Shown in pieces: positions 18,979 to 27,774 of a stretch of 64,000 bases of DNA; positions within the stretch are counted from its first letter, which is position 1; each line of letters opens with the position of its first letter. Position numbers and translations under genes: made by a program. The DNA is taken from positions 4,588,001 through 4,652,000 of the forward strand of contig NZ_BJHV01000001.1 of the NCBI RefSeq assembly GCF_005405925.1, written 5' to 3'. Below the pieces are notes generated by a model. That model saw only the letters and a list, made by a program, of their open reading frames with translations, searched no databases and was not told the DNA's origin. The stretch comes from Streptomyces antimycoticus. Lineage in GTDB: Bacteria > Actinomycetota > Actinomycetes > Streptomycetales > Streptomycetaceae.

Positions 18979-20703
18979 ATGGCCACGGAGCCCGACCTCA
19001 TCGCACAGGCCCGCGCATGGCTCGCCGAGGATCCCGATCCCGAGACCCGCGACGAGCTCAGCAAGCTGCTCCAGGCCACCACGGACAGCGCGGACGCCGC
19101 GCAGGACGCGCAGGACGCGCAGGACGCGTTCGACGAGATCGCCGACCGCTTCTCCGGCATGCTGCAGTTCGGTACCGCCGGTCTCAGGGGTGAGCTCGGC
19201 GCCGGCCCCATGCGGATGAACCGCGCCGTCGTCATCCGCGCCGCCGCCGGGCTCGCCGCGTATCTGCGCAAGCATCACGATCAGGGGCTCGTCGTCATCG
19301 GATACGACGCGCGCTACAAAAGCGCCGACTTCGCCCGGGACACCGCCGCCGTCATGACCGGCGCCGGATTCCGCGCGGCCGTGCTTCCGCGGCCCCTCCC
19401 CACGCCCGTCCTCGCCTTCGCCATCCGTCACCTCGGCGCCGTCGCCGGTATCGAGGTCACCGCCAGCCACAACCCGCCCCGCGACAACGGCTACAAGGTC
19501 TACCTCGGCGACGGCTCCCAGATCGTGCCGCCCGCGGACGCCGAGATCGCCGCCGAGATCGCCGCCATCCGCAGTCTGAACGACGTGCCCCGCCCCGACA
19601 GCGGCTGGGAGACGCTGAACGACGACGTCCTCGACGCGTATCTCGCCCGTACGGACGCCGTCCTCACGCCGGGTTCCCCCCGCAACGCCCGCGTCGTCTA
19701 CACCCCGCTGCACGGCGTCGGCCGCGAGACGCTCACCGCGGCCTTCGCGCGGGCCGGTTTCCCGGCGCCCGCGGTCGTCCCCGAGCAGGCCGAGCCCGAC
19801 CCGGCGTTCCCGACCGTCGCGTTCCCGAACCCGGAGGAGCCGGGGGCGATGGACCTGGCCTTCGCGACGGCCCGCAAGGTCGCTCCGGACATCATCATCG
19901 CCAACGACCCGGACGCCGACCGCTGCGCCGTCGCCGTGCCCACGATCACGAACCCCACGGCCCCCACGGACGCCGCCGGCTGGCGGATGCTGCGCGGTGA
20001 CGAGGTCGGCGCCCTGCTCGCCACCCACCTCGTCCACAAGCGCGCCCGTGGCTCCTTCGCGACCACGATCGTCTCCTCGTCGCTGCTCTCCCGGATCGCG
20101 GAGGACGCCGGGCTCCCGTACGCCGAGACGCTGACCGGCTTCAAGTGGCTGGCCCGGGTGGACGGGCTGCGCTACGCGTACGAGGAGGCGCTCGGCTACT
20201 GCGTGGACCCGGAGGGCGTACGCGACAAGGACGGCATCACGGCCGCGCTGCTCGTCGCCGAGCTGACGTCCGAGCTGAAGGAGCAGGGCCGCACCGTCAC
20301 CGACCTGCTGGACGACATCGCGGTCGCCCATGGGCTGCACGCCACCGACCAGCTCTCCGTCCGGGTCACGGACCTCTCCGTGATCGGCACCGCGATGAAG
20401 CGGCTGCGCGAACAGCCGCCCACCGAGCTCGCGGGGCTCGCCGTGACCTCGGCGGAGGATCTGTCACGGGGTACGGAGACGCTGCCCCCGACGGACGGGC
20501 TGCGCTACCAGCTCGCCGGAAAGGACACCGTCCGGTCGGCCCGGGTGATCGTCCGGCCCAGCGGCACCGAGCCGAAGCTGAAGTGCTACCTGGAGGTGGT
20601 CGTCGACGTGCAAGGGGCGGTCGCCCTGGTCCCGGCCCGCGCCACGGCGGACAGCGTGCTGGCCGCGTTCAAGAAGGATCTCTCGGCGGCAGCGGGAATC
20701 TGA
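18979..20703 (+). CDS. Phospho-sugar mutase, probable phosphopentomutase (PGM2 type)
   Basis: A 574-residue alpha-D-phosphohexomutase superfamily protein. It has [18 protein letters not shown] near the N-terminus, the phosphoserine loop TASHNPP, the magnesium loop NDPDADR, and the phosphate-binding [10 protein letters not shown] near the end. The GTAGLRG form belongs to the PGM2/YhxB branch, which includes phosphopentomutases. Lying between pnp (makes (deoxy)ribose-1-P) and deoC (uses deoxyribose-5-P), that reaction is the natural fit, although it is commonly labelled phosphomannomutase. AGGAGG precedes the ATG. A short QDAQDAQDA repeat is seen near residue 42. Confidence 0.85.
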   Translation: MATEPDLIAQARAWLAEDPDPETRDELSKLLQATTDSADAAQDAQDAQDAFDEIADRFSGMLQFGTAGLRGELGAGPMRMNRAVVIRAAAGLAAYLRKHHDQGLVVIGYDARYKSADFARDTAAVMTGAGFRAAVLPRPLPTPVLAFAIRHLGAVAGIEVTASHNPPRDNGYKVYLGDGSQIVPPADAEIAAEIAAIRSLNDVPRPDSGWETLNDDVLDAYLARTDAVLTPGSPRNARVVYTPLHGVGRETLTAAFARAGFPAPAVVPEQAEPDPAFPTVAFPNPEEPGAMDLAFATARKVAPDIIIANDPDADRCAVAVPTITNPTAPTDAAGWRMLRGDEVGALLATHLVHKRARGSFATTIVSSSLLSRIAEDAGLPYAETLTGFKWLARVDGLRYAYEEALGYCVDPEGVRDKDGITAALLVAELTSELKEQGRTVTDLLDDIAVAHGLHATDQLSVRVTDLSVIGTAMKRLREQPPTELAGLAVTSAEDLSRGTETLPPTDGLRYQLAGKDTVRSARVIVRPSGTEPKLKCYLEVVVDVQGAVALVPARATADSVLAAFKKDLSAAAGI

Positions 20704-20778
20704 TCGGTGCCGGTGACGGGCCGGTGACGGTGCCGGGTGCCGGGTGCCGGAGCCGGGTGCCGGAGCCGAGCCACGTCA

Positions 20779-21190
20779 GATCCGGCTGAGGCAGCGGAAC
20801 CCGGTATCGGGTCCGGCGCAGGGCTGGAGGGTGAGGTCGCCCCAGTAGAGGCCGTGGGCGGGGCGCCGCGCCCAGGGTTCGGGTAGTGGGCGTAGACGCG
20901 GTAGCGGAAGGTGCCGCGCGGGCCGGTCACCGTGACGACCGTGCCGATGGGCAGGGTACGGCCCTCGTCGTCGGCATGACTACTGCGGCTTCCAGCAGTG
21001 CACCACCATCGCGGTGCCGTACTCCGTGCCGTAACCGAGCGTGGGCCCGGCCCACTGAACGGGCCTCGCGACAGGCGTCCACGGCGTCCTGGCCGCCGCA
21101 GACGACCCGCGCGGACCAGGAGCCGATGCGCAGCGTGGTGGCGCCGCCCGCGCTCCGGCCGCACCCGTCCCGGGACCGCTTCGGCCGCTC
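20779..21190 (-). pseudogene. Possible decayed or miscalled small gene
   Basis: Protein-like stretches appear in three successive frames: TTLRIGSWSARVVCGGQD, then GYGTEYGTAMVVHCWKPQ followed by a stop, then GTVVTVTGPRGTFRYRV leading to GLYWGDLTLQPCAGPDTG and a stop at 20779. One shift is a GGG at 20881-20883 where GGGG would join two parts. The upstream start is not identifiable. It may be a pseudogene or a gene spoiled by base-call errors. No family recognised. The rest of 20704-21314 shows nothing clear. Confidence 0.35.
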
Positions 21191-21314
21191 CGCGGCGGGG
21201 GCCGGGCGGCCGGGCGGTGGCGGACGGGGAGGAGCGCGGGGGCGCCGCAGGCGACCCGGGAACCGACCGGCCGGGGCCCGACCAGCCGGACCCGAAAGCC
21301 GCGCCGCCAGGCGC

Positions 21315-21974
21315 TCAGCCGATGGCCAGCATGATGATCAACAGCACCGCACCCGCCAGCGTCGGCGCGATGACCTCGAAGGCCCACCGGACCTCGGGCG
21401 CCCCCTGGGCGCCTTCGCGTGGGGCGTTGAGTTCGGCCATTTCGCGCAGGTCGCCGATGGCCGCGTCGGAAGGGGCCCGCCGGTCCTCCCCGGCCTTGTT
21501 CGCCGACACATGGGCCGACGTGCGGCTGAAGGGGTCTTCGGAGGCCGCCCTGGCCTGCTGCCTCGCGGCCCGCTTGCGCTGCCGCAGCGAGACCGGGATC
21601 GCCCAGAGCTGGTACGTCGCCCCGCCTGCCAGCACCTCGCTGGTGTATCCGGCGCGCAGCCCCTCGACCGAGGCCCAGGGCAGCGTGACCGTACGGAAGG
21701 GGTTGCGGACGAGCAGCCGGTCCTGCCCCGCGTACACCGCCGGGCGCACCGTGAAGGCGATCACCACCGGCACCGCGAACAGCAGTCCGGCCAGCGCCAG
21801 CCACGGTGTCCGTCCCTCGCCCCGGATCATCGCGTCGATGCCCAGCCACCCGCTGAGCGCGAGCAGCAGCACCCCGCCTCCGATACCGCTCGAGGAGCGG
21901 TAGACCCGGTCCGAGAAGGTCTCGGGCACCGAGGAGGATGCGGCGGGGGCGGAGTCGTCGTCCGGGCTCGTCAT
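21315..21974 (-). CDS. PH-domain (DUF2581-like) membrane protein
   Basis: A 219-residue protein with two adjacent hydrophobic helices (about 33-51 and 57-76), a soluble bacterial-PH-like segment (RPAVYAGQDRLLVRNPFRTVTLPW) and a C-terminal helix (about 200-218). Proteins of this shape are conserved in actinobacteria with unknown role. ATG at 21974 is preceded by CACAAT and seven bases, so it is possibly leaderless. It is divergent from deoC across 119 bp. Confidence 0.75.
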   Translation of the reverse strand: MTSPDDDSAPAASSSVPETFSDRVYRSSSGIGGGVLLLALSGWLGIDAMIRGEGRTPWLALAGLLFAVPVVIAFTVRPAVYAGQDRLLVRNPFRTVTLPWASVEGLRAGYTSEVLAGGATYQLWAIPVSLRQRKRAARQQARAASEDPFSRTSAHVSANKAGEDRRAPSDAAIGDLREMAELNAPREGAQGAPEVRWAFEVIAPTLAGAVLLIIMLAIG

Positions 21975-22068
21975 GCGCCCGATTGTGCACCACACTCCGG
22001 GGGTGGGGGGCGGCCAGGGATCGCTCGCCCCGGCCCGCATGGAATCCGGGGCCGGGGGTGACATCCGA

Positions 22069-22087
22069 CTACGCGCGTAGATATGCT
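22069..22087 (+). promoter_or_regulatory. Nucleoside operator and leaderless promoter of deoC
   Basis: CTACGCGCGTAG at 22069-22080 is separated by one base from a TATGCT -10 at 22082-22087. Six bases later is the GTG start. A repressor bound here would cover the spacer of the promoter. Confidence 0.7.
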
Positions 22088-22093
22088 CGTCTG

Positions 22094-23095
22094 GTGACCA
22101 TGCCCACCACAGTTCCCGCATACGGCAAAGAGGCCGCGGAGCGACTCGCGTCGATGGCGGACGTGACCGCCGACGACCGCGCCCTGCGCCGCTTCCTGCA
22201 CGGCCTGCCGGGCGTCGACGCGGTCGGCCTGCAGGCCCGTGCCGCGACCCTCGGCACCCGCTCGATCAAGACCACGGCGAAGGCGTACGCCATCGACCTG
22301 GCGATCTCGATGATCGACCTGACGACCCTGGAGGGTGCCGACACCCCGGGCAAGGTCCGGTCCCTGTGCGCCAAGGGGATCAACCCCGATCCCACCGACC
22401 GCACCGTCCCCCAGGTCGCGGCCATCTGCGTCTACGGCGACATGGTGGCCACCGCCAAGGAGGCCCTGAAGGGCAGCGGCATTCACGTGGCAGCCGTCGC
22501 GACCGCCTTCCCCTCCGGCCGGGCCGCGCTGCCGGTCAAGCTGGCCGACACCCGGGACGCGGTGGCCGCCGGGGCGGACGAGATCGACATGGTGATCGAC
22601 CGCGGCGCCTTCCTCTCCGGCCGCTACCTCGAGGTCTTCGAGGAGATCCGGCAGGTGAAGGAGGCCTGCGTCCGCGAGGACGGCACCGCCGCCCACCTCA
22701 AGGTCATCTTCGAGACCGGTGAGCTGCAGACGTACGACAACGTCCGCCGCGCCTCCTGGCTGGCGATGCTCGCCGGCGCGGACTTCATCAAGACCTCCAC
22801 CGGCAAGGTGGCCGTCAACGCGACCCCGCCCGTCACCCTCGTCCTGCTGGAGGCGGTCCGCGACTTCCGCGCCGCGGTCGGCGTGCAGGTGGGCGTGAAG
22901 CCGGCGGGCGGCATCCGCACCTCCAAGGACGCGATCAAGTACCTGGTGATGGTCAACGAGACGCTGGGCGGCGAGTGGCTCTCCCCGGATTGGTTCCGCT
23001 TCGGCGCCTCCAGCCTCCTCAACGACCTGCTGATGCAGCGCCAGAAGCTGAGCACCGGCCGGTACTCCGGTCCCGACTACGTGACGGTGGACTGA
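22094..23095 (+). CDS. deoC: Deoxyribose-phosphate aldolase
   Basis: A 333-residue class I aldolase cleaving 2-deoxyribose-5-P to acetaldehyde and glyceraldehyde-3-P. The Schiff-base lysine is K233 in FIKTSTGKVAVNATP. The partner lysine is K269 in KPAGGIRTS, and the acid is in DEIDMV (about 162-165). GTG at 22094 fits a leaderless transcript. ATG two codons later is an alternative. The aldehyde dehydrogenase gene follows after six bases. Confidence 0.93.
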   Translation: MTMPTTVPAYGKEAAERLASMADVTADDRALRRFLHGLPGVDAVGLQARAATLGTRSIKTTAKAYAIDLAISMIDLTTLEGADTPGKVRSLCAKGINPDPTDRTVPQVAAICVYGDMVATAKEALKGSGIHVAAVATAFPSGRAALPVKLADTRDAVAAGADEIDMVIDRGAFLSGRYLEVFEEIRQVKEACVREDGTAAHLKVIFETGELQTYDNVRRASWLAMLAGADFIKTSTGKVAVNATPPVTLVLLEAVRDFRAAVGVQVGVKPAGGIRTSKDAIKYLVMVNETLGGEWLSPDWFRFGASSLLNDLLMQRQKLSTGRYSGPDYVTVD

Positions 23096-23101
23096 TACGC
23101 C

Positions 23102-24586
23102 ATGCCCGTTTTCGAGTACGCACCGGCGCCGGAGTCCCGCGCGGTCGTCGACATCGCACCGTCCTACGGCCTGTTCATCGACGGGGAGTTCGGCGAGGCG
23201 GGCGACGGCAAGGTCTTCAAGACCCTCTCCCCCTCCTCCGAGGAGGTCCTCTCCGAGGTCGCCCAGGCCGGCGCCGAGGACGTGGACCGCGCCGTCAAGG
23301 CCGCCCGTAAGGCGTTCACGACCTGGTCCGCGCTCCCCGGCTCCGAGCGCGCCAAGTACCTCTTCCGCATCGCGCGCATCATCCAGGAGCGCTCCCGCGA
23401 ACTGGCCGTCCTGGAGTCGCTGGACAACGGCAAGCCGATCCGCGAGTCGCGCGACTCCGATCTGCCCCTGGTCGCGGCCCACTTCTTCTACTACGCGGGC
23501 TGGGCCGACAAGCTCGCGTACGCCGGCTACGGCACGGACCCGAAGCCCCTGGGCGTCGCCGGCCAGATCATCCCCTGGAACTTCCCGCTCCTGATGCTGG
23601 CCTGGAAGATCGCCCCGGCGCTCGCCACCGGCAATACGGTCGTCCTCAAGCCCGCCGAGACGACGCCCCTGAGCGCCCTCTTCTTCGCGGACATCTGCCG
23701 CCAGGCCGGGCTCCCCAAGGGCGTGGTCAACATCATCACCGGCGACGGCTCGACCGGCGCCGAGCTGGTCGCCCACCCCGGGATCGACAAGGTGGCCTTC
23801 ACCGGCTCCACCGAGGTCGGCAAGGCCATCGCCCGTACGGTGGCCGGTACGAGGAAGAAGGTCACCCTCGAACTCGGCGGCAAGGCCGCGAACATCGTCT
23901 TCGACGACGCCCCCATCGACCAGGCGGTCGAGGGCATCATCAGCGGCATCTTCTTCAACCAGGGCCATGTCTGCTGCGCGGGCTCCCGCCTCCTGGTCCA
24001 GGAGTCCGTCCAGGACGAGCTGCTCGACGCGCTCAAGCGCCGGATGGGCACCCTGCGGTTGGGCGATCCGCTGGACAAGAACACCGACATCGGCGCCATC
24101 AACTCCGCCGAGCAGCTGGCCCGGATCCGCGCGCTGGCCGACGCGGGCGAGGCCGAGGGCGCCGAGCGCTGGGCCCCGGCGTGCGAACTCCCCAGCTCCG
24201 GCTACTGGTTCGCGCCCACCCTCTTCACCGGCGTCACCCAGGCCCACCGGATCGCCCGCGAGGAGATCTTCGGCCCGGTGCTGTCGGTGCTCACCTTCCG
24301 CACCCCCGAAGAGGCCGTGGCCAAGGCCAACAACACGCCGTACGGACTGTCGGCGGGCATCTGGACGGAGAAGGGTTCGCGCATCCTGTGGATGGCGAAC
24401 AAGCTCCGGGCGGGCATCGTGTGGTCCAACACGTTCAACAAGTTCGACCCGGCCTCCCCGTTCGGCGGCTACAAGGAGTCGGGATACGGCCGCGAAGGCG
24501 GTCGTCACGGCCTGGAGGCATATCTCGCCGGAGCAGCCCAACCGACGAGCGAGCGCAGCGAGCGAGAAGGAGAGCGCGACCGATGA
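23102..24586 (+). CDS. Aldehyde dehydrogenase
   Basis: A 494-residue NAD(P)-dependent dehydrogenase with all key residues: oxyanion Asn in PWNFP (about 160), general-base Glu in LELGGKAAN (about 257) and catalytic Cys in GHVCCAGSR (291/292). Next to deoC it probably oxidises acetaldehyde released from deoxyribose-5-P to acetate. It starts with ATG six bases after deoC, and its TGA overlaps the ATG of the following gene (ATGA), so the two products are likely made in equal amounts. Confidence 0.9.
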   Translation: MPVFEYAPAPESRAVVDIAPSYGLFIDGEFGEAGDGKVFKTLSPSSEEVLSEVAQAGAEDVDRAVKAARKAFTTWSALPGSERAKYLFRIARIIQERSRELAVLESLDNGKPIRESRDSDLPLVAAHFFYYAGWADKLAYAGYGTDPKPLGVAGQIIPWNFPLLMLAWKIAPALATGNTVVLKPAETTPLSALFFADICRQAGLPKGVVNIITGDGSTGAELVAHPGIDKVAFTGSTEVGKAIARTVAGTRKKVTLELGGKAANIVFDDAPIDQAVEGIISGIFFNQGHVCCAGSRLLVQESVQDELLDALKRRMGTLRLGDPLDKNTDIGAINSAEQLARIRALADAGEAEGAERWAPACELPSSGYWFAPTLFTGVTQAHRIAREEIFGPVLSVLTFRTPEEAVAKANNTPYGLSAGIWTEKGSRILWMANKLRAGIVWSNTFNKFDPASPFGGYKESGYGREGGRHGLEAYLAGAAQPTSERSEREGERDR

Positions 24587-25450
24587 AGCAGCCTGACAAC
24601 CGGCTCTCCGTGCTGAAGACCTACAAGCTGTTCGTCGGGGCAAGTTCCCCCGGTCCGAGAGCGGGCGGGTGTACGAGGTGACCACAGCAAAGGGCCAGTG
24701 GCTCGCCAACGCCCCCCTGGCCTCCCGCAAGGACGCCCGGGACGCGGTCGTCGCCGCGCGCAAGGCGTTCGGCGGCTGGTCCGGGGCCACCGCGTACAAC
24801 CGGGGCCAGATCCTCTACCGCATCGCCGAGATGCTGGAGGGCCGCCGCGACCAGTTCATCCACGAGGTCGCCGACGCCGAGGGCCTGTCGAAGTCCAAGG
24901 CCACCGCCCAGGTCGACGCCGCGATCGACCGCTGGGTCTGGTACGCGGGCTGGTCGGACAAGACGGCCCAGATCGCCGGGTCCGCCAACCCCGTCGCCGG
25001 GCCGTACTTCAACCTCTCCTCCCCGAGCCGACCGGCGTGGTCACGCTCCTCGCGCCCCAGGACTCGTCCTTCCTCGGCCTGGTCTCCGTGATCGCCCCCG
25101 CGATCGCCACCGGCAATACGGCCGTGGTGGTGGCGAGCGAGAAGTCCCCGCTGCCCGCCCTCTCCCTGGCCGAGGTGCTGGCCACCTCCGACCTCCCGGG
25201 CGGCGTGGTCAACATCCTCTCCGGCCGCACCGCCGAGATCGCCGCCCCGCTCGCCGCGCACCAGGACGTCAACGCGATCGACCTCGCCGGCGCGGACCCG
25301 GAGCTCGCGGTCGAGCTGGAGAAGGCCAGTGCGGAGAACCTCAAGCGGGTCCTTCGTCCACAGCCTGTGGATTGGGCGGCCGACCCCGGCACCGGCCGTC
25401 TCCTCGGCTTCCTGGAGACCAAGACCGTCTGGCATCCGATGGGCGCCTAG
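24583..25450 (+). CDS. Half-length aldehyde dehydrogenase-like protein without catalytic Cys (frameshifted)
   Basis: After adding one G at the run 24637-24640 and one C at 25021-25024, this gives a ~288-residue protein. It matches the N-terminal/cofactor part of aldehyde dehydrogenases (FVGGKFPRSESG, AARKAFGGWSGATAYNRGQI, EPTGVVTLLAPQDSSFLGLV). It stops after an ETKTVWHPMGA tail and has no catalytic Cys segment. It overlaps the full-length dehydrogenase by four bases. Double-domain ALDH16 enzymes also carry a second, shorter, Cys-less domain, so this may be the split counterpart acting as a structural partner (inference). Confidence 0.8.
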
Positions 25451-25479
25451 CCCGGCAGCTCCGCGCCTGAGCCACCCCG

Positions 25480-25522
25480 CCCCCGCGGCGTCCGCAACCC
25501 GGACATCGCGGGGGTCTTTTTT
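25480..25522 (+). terminator. Rho-independent terminator of the deoC operon
   Basis: The stem CCCCCGCG...CGCGGGGG (arms 25480-25487 and 25507-25514, extended by CGTCCG/CGGACA) is followed by six T at 25517-25522. Confidence 0.85.
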
Positions 25523-25532
25523 CGTCGCACAT

Positions 25533-25544
25533 ATTGTCAACAAT
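25533..25544 (+). promoter_or_regulatory. GntR-type operator-like site
   Basis: ATTGT-CA-ACAAT is an inverted repeat matching the TNGTNNACNA pattern of FCD-type GntR operators. It sits about 50 bp upstream of the hydratase gene in an unusually AT-rich patch. No GntR gene is in the window. Confidence 0.4.
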
Positions 25545-25594
25545 TTCATCGACAGTTAGGTTGCGAGGAACCGCACGCCGAGAAGGAACCGCGA

Positions 25595-26620
25595 ATGATC
25601 ATCGACTGCCATGGCCACTACACCACCGCGCCACCGGCGCTGGAGGCATGGCGCACCCAGCAGATCAACGGACTCACCGACCCCGCCAGCACCCCCTCCC
25701 GCGCCGATCTCCGCGTCAGTGACGACGAGCTGCGCCACAGCATCGAGCCGAACCAGCTCCGGCTGATGGACGAACGCGGCATCGACCTGACAGTCTTCTC
25801 GCCCCGGGCGTCCTTCATGGCCCACCACATCGGCGATCTCCACACCTCCGCCGAGTGGGCGGCCCTCTGCAACGAGCTCTGCTTCCGCGTCAGCGCGCTC
25901 TACCCGGAGCGCTTCGCCCCCGCCGCGATGCTTCCGCAGTCGCCGGGCGTCGACCCGGCCACCTGCGTGCCCGAGCTCGTCCGCTGCGTGGAGGAGTACG
26001 GGGCCGTGGCGGTCAACCTCAACCCCGATCCCTCGGGCGGCCACTGGACGGCCCCGCCGCTGACCGACCGCTCCTGGTACCCGATCTACGAAAAGCTGGT
26101 GGAGTACGACCTCCCCGCGATGGTGCATGTGAGCACCAGCGTCAACCCCGCCTTCCACACCACCGGGGCGCACTACCTCAACGCCGATACGACGGTGTTC
26201 ATGCAGCTGGTGCAGGGCGATCTGTTCGCCGACTTCCCCACCCTGCGCCTGATCATCCCGCATGGCGGCGGCGCCGTCCCGTATCACTGGGGCCGGTTCC
26301 GCGGCCTGGCGATGGCCCTCGGCAAGCCGCCCCTGGAGGAGCACGTCCTGGGCAATGTCTTCTTCGACACCTGCGTCTACCACCAGCCCGGCATCGATCT
26401 CCTCCTCGACGTCATCCCGGCCCGGAACATCCTCTTCGCCTCCGAGATGATCGGCGCCGTCCGCGATGTCGACCCCCGGACGGGCCGGCACTTCGACGAC
26501 ACCCGCCGCTACACCGAGGCCGCCGGGCTCTCGGCGGCCGATCTGACCGGCATCTACGAACATAACGCCCGTACCGTCTACCCTCGCCTGGACGCCCTGC
26601 TGACCAAGCAGGGCCGCTGA
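25595..26620 (+). CDS. Amidohydrolase, probable 4-oxalomesaconate hydratase (LigJ-like)
   Basis: A 341-residue metal-dependent amidohydrolase-family protein starting MIIDCHGHYTTAPPALEAWR, which is the start I associate with LigJ-type 4-oxalomesaconate hydratases. The metal-ligand HxH is DCHGHY, with further histidines in IPHGGGAVPYHWGRF. The reaction would hydrate the keto-acid formed from 2-pyrone-4,6-dicarboxylate. The next gene looks like the dicarboxylate lactonase, which supports this over a plain decarboxylase role. GAAGGAACCGCG precedes the ATG. A resorcylate-type decarboxylase is the alternative. Confidence 0.75.
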   Translation: MIIDCHGHYTTAPPALEAWRTQQINGLTDPASTPSRADLRVSDDELRHSIEPNQLRLMDERGIDLTVFSPRASFMAHHIGDLHTSAEWAALCNELCFRVSALYPERFAPAAMLPQSPGVDPATCVPELVRCVEEYGAVAVNLNPDPSGGHWTAPPLTDRSWYPIYEKLVEYDLPAMVHVSTSVNPAFHTTGAHYLNADTTVFMQLVQGDLFADFPTLRLIIPHGGGAVPYHWGRFRGLAMALGKPPLEEHVLGNVFFDTCVYHQPGIDLLLDVIPARNILFASEMIGAVRDVDPRTGRHFDDTRRYTEAAGLSAADLTGIYEHNARTVYPRLDALLTKQGR

Positions 26621-26658
26621 TGGCCACCGCCTGGTCCGCCGATCGCGATCACAGGTCC

Positions 26659-26745
26659 CCTGATGACGACCTCCGGTCCGCGATGACGACCGCAGGGTCC
26701 GCGATGACGACCGCACGGCCTACGAGGACGACCGCAGGGCCGCCC
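26659..26745. repeat. Four ~21-bp tandem repeats between two pathway genes
   Basis: Degenerate units of GATGACGACCGCAGGGTCCGC fill the 145-bp gap before the lactonase gene, whose AGAGGAG ribosome site follows. Confidence 0.7.
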
Positions 26746-26765
26746 ACTCGCCCAGAGGAGCCCTC

Positions 26766-27686
26766 ATGAGCACGCTCTCCCCCAAGACCCCCGGCTGGCT
26801 GGACTGGCACCCCGACCCGTCCCGGCCCGCCTTCGCCCTCCCGCCGGGCACCGTCGACACCCACTGCCACGTCTTCGGCCCGCAAGCCGCGTTCCCCTTC
26901 GCGCCCGAGCGCAAGTACACGCCCTGCGACGGCGGCAAGGACGACCTCTTCGCCCTCCGCGACCACCTCGGGGTCGCCCGCAATGTGATCGTCCAGGCGA
27001 CCTGTCACGGCGCGGACAACAGCGCCATGGTCGACGCCGTCCAGGCGTCCGGCGGCCGGGCGCGCGGTATCGCGACCGTACGCCCGGATGTCACCGACGC
27101 GGAGCTGCGCCGGCTGGACGCGGCGGGGGTGCGCGGGGTGCGCTTCACCTTTCTGCGGCGCCTGGCCGACGCCGCGCCCCAACACGATCTGGCCACCATC
27201 GCGCAGCGGATCGCCCCGCTCGGCTGGCATGTCGTCCTCTACTTCGAAAGCGCCGACCTGCCAGAGCTGGAACGTTTCTTCAGCTCCCTGCCCACCCCCC
27301 TCGTCGTGGACCACATGGGACGCCCCGATGTGACCGCACCGGCCACGGGACCCGACTTCACCCGCTTCCTGCGGTTCGCCGAACGCGACGAGGTGTGGGT
27401 GAAGGTCACCTGCCCCGAGCGCCTCAGCGTCACCGGGCCCCCGGCCCTGAACGCGGAGCGGCACCCGTACACCGACGTCGTGCCCTTCGCCCGCCGCGTG
27501 ATCGAGGAGTTCCCCGACCGGGTGCTGTGGGGCACGGACTGGCCGCATCCCAACCTCACCGGCCATATGCCCGACGACGGGCTGCTGGTCGACTACGTGC
27601 CCCAGGTGGCGGTCACCGCCGAGCAGCGGCGGAAGCTGCTGGTCGACAACCCCATGAGGCTCTACTGGCCCGGCGAAGGCGCCTGA
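26766..27686 (+). CDS. 2-pyrone-4,6-dicarboxylate lactonase (LigI-like)
   Basis: A 306-residue amidohydrolase. The N-terminal VDTHCHVFGP supplies the HxH motif. VVDHMGRPD and the C-terminal GTDWPHPNLTG (catalytic Asp region) are the signatures I associate with LigI. It opens the pyrone ring in the protocatechuate 4,5-cleavage (or gallate) lower pathway, giving the substrate of the preceding hydratase. It starts with ATG at 26766 behind AGAGGAG. No extradiol dioxygenase, LigC or aldolase is seen nearby. Confidence 0.8.
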   Translation: MSTLSPKTPGWLDWHPDPSRPAFALPPGTVDTHCHVFGPQAAFPFAPERKYTPCDGGKDDLFALRDHLGVARNVIVQATCHGADNSAMVDAVQASGGRARGIATVRPDVTDAELRRLDAAGVRGVRFTFLRRLADAAPQHDLATIAQRIAPLGWHVVLYFESADLPELERFFSSLPTPLVVDHMGRPDVTAPATGPDFTRFLRFAERDEVWVKVTCPERLSVTGPPALNAERHPYTDVVPFARRVIEEFPDRVLWGTDWPHPNLTGHMPDDGLLVDYVPQVAVTAEQRRKLLVDNPMRLYWPGEGA

Positions 27687-27774
27687 CCCCGAACCGCCCG
27701 CCGAGACCCGCCCCCGTCCCCTCCCCGCCTCTTCCTCTCCGCCCTCCTCCCCGCCTCTTCGACAAGGGCCACCC

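Noticed and set aside
16978..20703. A 1241-codon open frame from within pnp through the gap into the phosphomutase
   Set aside because: It is open only because of GC-rich codon bias. Pnp is in another frame, and the gap part is an inverted and microsatellite repeat with no domain.
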